DNA of 36,357 nt from Pseudovibrio sp. JCM 19062 (GTDB lineage Bacteria > Pseudomonadota > Alphaproteobacteria > Rhizobiales > Stappiaceae): the NCBI GenBank assembly GCA_001310715.1, contig BAXV01000038.1:1-36357 (forward strand), given 5' to 3'. The position numbers and the translations under genes were made by a program. The notes beneath the pieces were generated by a model. The model ran no database searches, had not been told where the DNA came from, and saw only the letters and a list, made by a program, of their open reading frames with translations. Below are positions 30,256-36,357 of the stretch, piece by piece (within the stretch, counting starts at the first letter, position 1; each line of letters opens with the position of its first letter).

Positions 30256-32713
30256 TTAGTGTGCAGCTGTCGCTTTGATCCAGCGTAGACGCAGGGCGTT
30301 GGTCAAGACAAACACGCTTGACAGTGCCATTGCTCCTGCGGCCAGAACCGGTGAGAGAAGCGGACCTCCGAAAGGGTATAACACACCTGCTGCAACCGGA
30401 ATAAGCAATGAGTTGTAACCAAAGGCCCAGAACAGGTTCTGCCGGATGTTGCGCATGGTCTGCTGAGAGATGTGGAAGCATTGACCACGCCGTTCAGATC
30501 TCCAGCCATCAGGACAACGTCTGCCGCTTCAATGGCCACATCGGTACCAGTGCCGATTGCGATGCCAACGTCGGCAGCCGCAAGAGCTGGCGCATCGTTG
30601 ATGCCATCACCTACGAAAGCCAGTTTGCCAGAGGTGCCTTTGCGCAGTTCTTCTAGAGCACGGACCTTTCCGTCCGGGAGCACTTCGGCAACCACGGTAT
30701 CGATACCAAGCTCGGCAGCAATTGCATTGGCTGTCTTCTGGTTATCACCCGTGATCATTGCAACCTTCAGACCCAAAGCATGAAGCGCTTTGATAGCTGC
30801 TGGTGTAGTTGGTTTGATTGGGTCGGCAACGGCGATCACTGCTGCAATCTGACCATCCACCGCAGCGTACAGTGGAGTTTTACCGTGTGTTGCCAAAGCA
30901 CTACCTTCACCGTGGAGCTGGCCCAGCGTGATGCCTTCGCGCTCCATCAGCCGGTCTGCGCCGACCAGTACTTCATGACCATCCACGCTTGCGCTTACGC
31001 CGAAGCCAGTCAGGGAGTTGAAGCTCTCAGGCGTTGGAACCTCGAGGCCACGCTCCTGAGCAGCCTTAACGATGGCCTTTGCAATAGGGTGCTCAGAGCT
31101 TTGCTCAACAGCGGCAACCAGTTTCAGAACATGGTTCTCTTCCAGACCATCCCGCAGGATGATGTCAGTCAGTTCAGGATGGCCAGCAGTGAGTGTACCG
31201 GTCTTGTCCAGTGCCACGACTTTGGTTTCCTGAAGCATCTGCAGGGCATCGCCTTTGCGGAACAGAACACCAAGTTCAGCAGCACGGCCTGTACCAACCA
31301 TGATGGAAGTTGGCGTCGCTAGGCCCATTGCACATGGGCAGGCGATGATGAGCACGGCAACTCCGGCAACCAAAGCCATACTGAGTGCAGGATCAGGGCC
31401 AAACAGGAACCATACGGCCACTGTGATGAGGGCAATAGTCATCACAGCAGGGACGAACCAGGCAGTGATTTTGTCCACCAGACCCTGGATAGGCAGCTTT
31501 GCTCCCTGAGCCTGTTCCACCATCTGAATGATCTGCGAGAGTACAGTATCGTTTCCGACTTTACCTGCGCGGATACTAAGGCTCCAGTGCCGTTGATGGT
31601 GCGCCGACAACCTCGTCTCCAGATGCTTTCTCGACCGGAATTGGCTCACCGGTAATCATGCTTTCGTCCACGAAGGAGGAGCCGGAGATCACGGTACCAT
31701 CGACTGCGATTTTCTCGCCCGGACGCACCTGTATCTCATCGCCAACGACGATCTCTTCGATTGGGACTTCAACAATTGTACCATTGCGCTGGACACGGGC
31801 CGTCTTCGCCTGCATGCCAATGAGTGTTTGGATGGCTGCGCCTGTCCGTCCCTTTGCGCGTGCCTCTAAAAAAACGACCAAGCAGGATCAGAACGACGAT
31901 GACAGCTGCGGCTTCATAGTACACGTTGACGGTGCCAGCTGGCAGGATGTGCGGTGTAAATGTCGAGAGCAGCGAGAAAACATAGGCAGCAGACGTACCA
32001 AGTGCCACCAGTGAGTTCATGTCTGGGGCACCCTTAAAGAGTGATGGAAACCCCTTGGTGTAGAACTGGCGACCGGGCCCGAAGAGCACGATAGTTGTAA
32101 GAACAAATTGCAGGTAAAAACTGTTCTGCATACCAATGGTATTGGCAACAAGCATATGTACGCCGGGAATGAAATGACTTCCCATTTCAATCAGAAAAAC
32201 CGGTAGCGCCAATGCAGCTGAAAGCAGCACCTTGTTCTTTAGGTGGCGGATTTCGTCTGCTTTGCGATCAGCCGTTTCTGTGGGCTCGGCCTTCTCCAAC
32301 GTCGCCGGATAGCCAGCAGCGGTAGACAGTTCTGCAATGGCAGCCGGTGTTATTGCACCGACTACATAGCGTACGGTTGCGCGCTCGGTTGCCAGATTGA
32401 CTGAGGCCTCAAGAACACCATCGCCGGCTTTCAAAGCTTTTTCTACCCGCCCAACGCAGGAGGCGCAGCTCATGTTTGCCACATTAAACGCGATGCTCTC
32501 CGAAACAGCAGGATATCCGGCCTGTTGCAGTGTATCTGCGATATCCTTAGGGGTCAGGGTCTCGTCATAATTTAATTGTACGCTCTCCGAGGCCAGATTG
32601 ACGGAGACATTGCTTACACCAGAAGCGCTGTTAAGAGCCTTCTCAATACGACCGACGCAAGAGGCGCAATTCATGCCTTCGATTTGCATTTTCAATGTTG
32701 AACTGTGGTACAT
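30256..32713 (-). CDS. copA: CopA, Cu(I)-exporting P1B-type ATPase
   Basis: An ATPase of about 820 residues. It has two N-terminal heavy-metal domains with GMNCASC and NMSCASC, the transmembrane metal site [12 protein letters not shown] (CPC), phosphorylation DKTGT, the SEHPIAKAI nucleotide-binding motif and [10 protein letters not shown]. The C-terminal membrane pair is [18 protein letters not shown]...TNALRLR. It exports Cu(I) from the cytosol. Frameshifts occur near 31866 (A7, in [14 protein letters not shown]), 31580 and 30470. The promoter carries a CueR-type box, and cueR follows in the same direction. Confidence 0.92.
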
Positions 32714-32743
32714 AATTTTACCCTTCCTTTCTCAATTGAATTC

Positions 32744-32774
32744 ACCCTAATGGTTCCAGTCACTGGAAGGTCAA
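32744..32774 (-). promoter_or_regulatory. CueR-type promoter of copA
   Basis: On the minus strand TTGACC (-35) at 32774-32769 is followed after 19 bases by TAGGGT (-10) at 32749-32744. The spacer contains the dyad CTTCCAG-TGA-CTGGAA, close to the known CueR box. The 19-bp spacing is the MerR-family hallmark. It lies about 30 bp before the copA start. Confidence 0.8.
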
Positions 32775-32988
32775 GGATAAAAACGTATGACCTGAGGAAA
32801 AATTTCACCCCTCCATTTTGATTGATAAGAATTTCTTATGAATAGGTGCAGAAGATGCAATTTCACTTAATACACGTCACAACCTACATTCAGTCTAGGA
32901 TTTGCTGGGATGCATCGTTTCAAATGACCGCTTAAGGTGGACGCCACGTCAAAACCAGCAAGAGCAAAATTAGGTAATGGAGAAAGCA

Positions 32989-35163
<2,175 letters not shown>

Positions 35164-35176
35164 TAGATAAGATCAG

Positions 35177-35202
35177 CCGGACAGTCCCCTGTCCGGGCTT
35201 TT
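35177..35202 (+). terminator. Rho-independent terminator of katG
   Basis: CCGGACAG and CTGTCCGG form a perfect 8-bp stem with a TCCC loop, followed by GCTTTT. It lies 14 bp after the katG stop. Confidence 0.75.
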
Positions 35203-35281
35203 CCCGTCCCTTCGTTGGGACGCTGACTAAACCTCTGGTATACCCAGTTGCACAACTCCCCTTTTCCAGCTAAGAACCGCT

Positions 35282-35374
35282 TGACCTCGGGGTGCACGCA
35301 TTTTTCGTGCTGAGATGCTGAACTGGCAAACCCGTTGAACCTGAACCGGCTAGAACCGGCGGAGGGAAAGGTAC
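35282..35374 (+). ncRNA. TPP (THI-box) riboswitch
   Basis: The conserved THI-box parts are in order: CTCGGGGTGC at 35286, GCTGAGATG at 35310, then AACCCGTTGAACCTGAACCGG and AGAACCGGCGGAGGGAAAG. These form the thiamine-pyrophosphate binding core. It lies 40-50 bp before a thiamine-binding-protein gene. Binding TPP should lower expression of the transporter, probably at translation start. Confidence 0.93.
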
Positions 35375-35417
35375 CGGTTTCGTCCATCCTTACCCTCTCG
35401 CCGCAATGGGGGATGAC

Positions 35418-36357
35418 TTGAAACATCTGTTAATTGCTGCGGGATTACTCACTGCAACATCGGCGATGGCTGCCGAAAAGCCCCAACTGACAGTTTACAC
35501 CTATGACAGCTTCGTCTCTGACTGGGGCCCAGGTCCCAAGGTTGAAGAGGCGTTTGAAGCGATCTGTCAGTGTGACCTGAAACTTGTTGGTGTCGAAGAC
35601 GGCGCCGCGCTTCTTTCCCGCATTCGCCTAGAAGGCGAAAATTCTGATGCGGATGTGGTGCTGGGTCTGGATACAAACCTGATCGAGACTGCCAAAAAAA
35701 ACCGGCCTGTTTGCACCTAATGCAGTTAAGGCCGACTACGCGCTGCCGATTGAATGGACTGACGATACGTTTGTGCCTTACGACTGGGGCTACTTCGCAT
35801 TCGTGCACAAGGCAGGCGAAAAAGTTCCGTCCAACTTCCGCGAGCTTGCTAAGAGCGATAAGAAGATCCTGATTCAGGACCACGCTCCTCAACTCCGGGT
35901 CTTGGTCTGTTGCTTTGGGTGAAGTCAGCTTACGGTCATGAGGCTGCTGATATCTGGCAGATCTTTCCGATAATATCGTGACCGTTACCAAAGGCTGGTC
36001 AGAGGCTTATGGTCTTTTCCTTGATGGGGAAGCGGACATGGTGCTCAGCTACACCACCTCTCCTGCCTATCACCTGATTGCCGAGGAAGACGATAGCAAG
36101 ACTAGTGCTGCCTTTGACGAAGGCCATTACATGCAGGTTGAAGTGGCAGCGAAACTTGCGGGCACTGATCAGCCTGAGCTGGCGGAACAATTCCTGAATT
36201 TCGTGGTTTCGGATGCGTTCCAGACGATCATTCCAACGACAAACTGGATGTATCCTGCTGTCACCCCGGCAAGTGGCCTGCCTGAAGGCTTTGATAGTTT
36301 GCAGATGCCTAAAGAAGCTCTGTTCTTTGCCCCTAAGGAGGCAGTTGCAGCAAGAGG
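35418..36357 (+). CDS. thiB: ThiB, thiamine ABC transporter periplasmic-binding protein (partial)
   Basis: A solute-binding protein for thiamine, TPP or thiamine phosphate. A signal peptide is visible ([17 protein letters not shown]), and the mature start is [41 protein letters not shown]. Later segments [50 protein letters not shown] and YTTSPAYH are ThiB-like. The TTG at 35418 with GGGGGA upstream is preferred over ATG 35406, which lacks a ribosome site. Frame breaks occur near 35701 (A8), 35890 and 35965. The gene runs off the window; thiP and thiQ probably follow. Confidence 0.88.

Overview
The window looks like chromosome from a moderate-GC marine-type alphaproteobacterium. The gene content (ugpBAEC, short CstA, the DUF4212/sodium:solute symporter/DUF294/exonuclease cluster, KatG, ThiB behind a TPP riboswitch) and gene order fit Hyphomicrobiales/Stappiaceae, perhaps Pseudovibrio-like, but the genus is a guess. 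No rRNA, tRNA, CRISPR array or replication origin was seen.

Reading note: nearly every long gene is broken by single-base frameshifts. Extra bases sit mostly in A/T runs of seven or more, and missing bases often sit in short G or C runs. Because this hits housekeeping genes whose residues are otherwise intact, I treat it as probable sequencing or assembly error. Broken genes are annotated as one CDS over their full span, with frameshift positions given.

Layout. 1-2.4 kb: a YegS/diacylglycerol-kinase-like lipid kinase, then an IS3-family insertion sequence. 2.4-3.8 kb: an MscS-type channel. 4.1-6.9 kb (minus): a compact operon of a small winged-helix-like protein, a RimB-like retropepsin-fold (Zn_protease family) protein, a RimK ATP-grasp ligase and an aspartoacylase/succinylglutamate desuccinylase-family hydrolase, resembling an amino-acid ligation and trimming module. 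7.0-12.3 kb: ion transport, with MgtE (plus), an IS remnant, then a CorA/ZntB transporter and a CPA1 Na+/H+ antiporter carrying a cyclic-nucleotide-binding domain (minus).

12.8-16.7 kb (plus) is the most interesting region: a three-gene lanthipeptide-type RiPP locus. It holds a long-leader peptide with a Ser/Thr/Cys-rich tail, an APH-fold kinase, and one large protein fusing a HopA1-like (lyase-type) domain to a complete LanC cyclase. This is the class V lanthipeptide enzyme logic, with lyase and cyclase in one polypeptide. Facing it tail to tail, with stop codons sharing a TTAA, is a 140-residue protein ending in four evenly arranged CX3C motifs, possibly a second peptide precursor or a disulfide-rich peptide.

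17.2-21.4 kb (minus): ugpBAEC glycerol-3-phosphate-type ABC importer. 21.6-27.6 kb (minus): DUF4212 protein, ActP-like sodium:solute symporter, cNMP/CBS/DUF294 protein, a small membrane protein and a membrane-anchored DEDDh exonuclease, probably one acetate/organic-acid uptake and signalling operon. 28.3-29.8 kb: CstA transporter and terminator. 29.8-32.8 kb (minus): copA-cueR copper efflux with a visible CueR-type promoter. 33.0-35.2 kb: katG and terminator. 35.3 kb to the end: TPP riboswitch and the start of a thiamine transporter operon (thiB, cut by the window edge).
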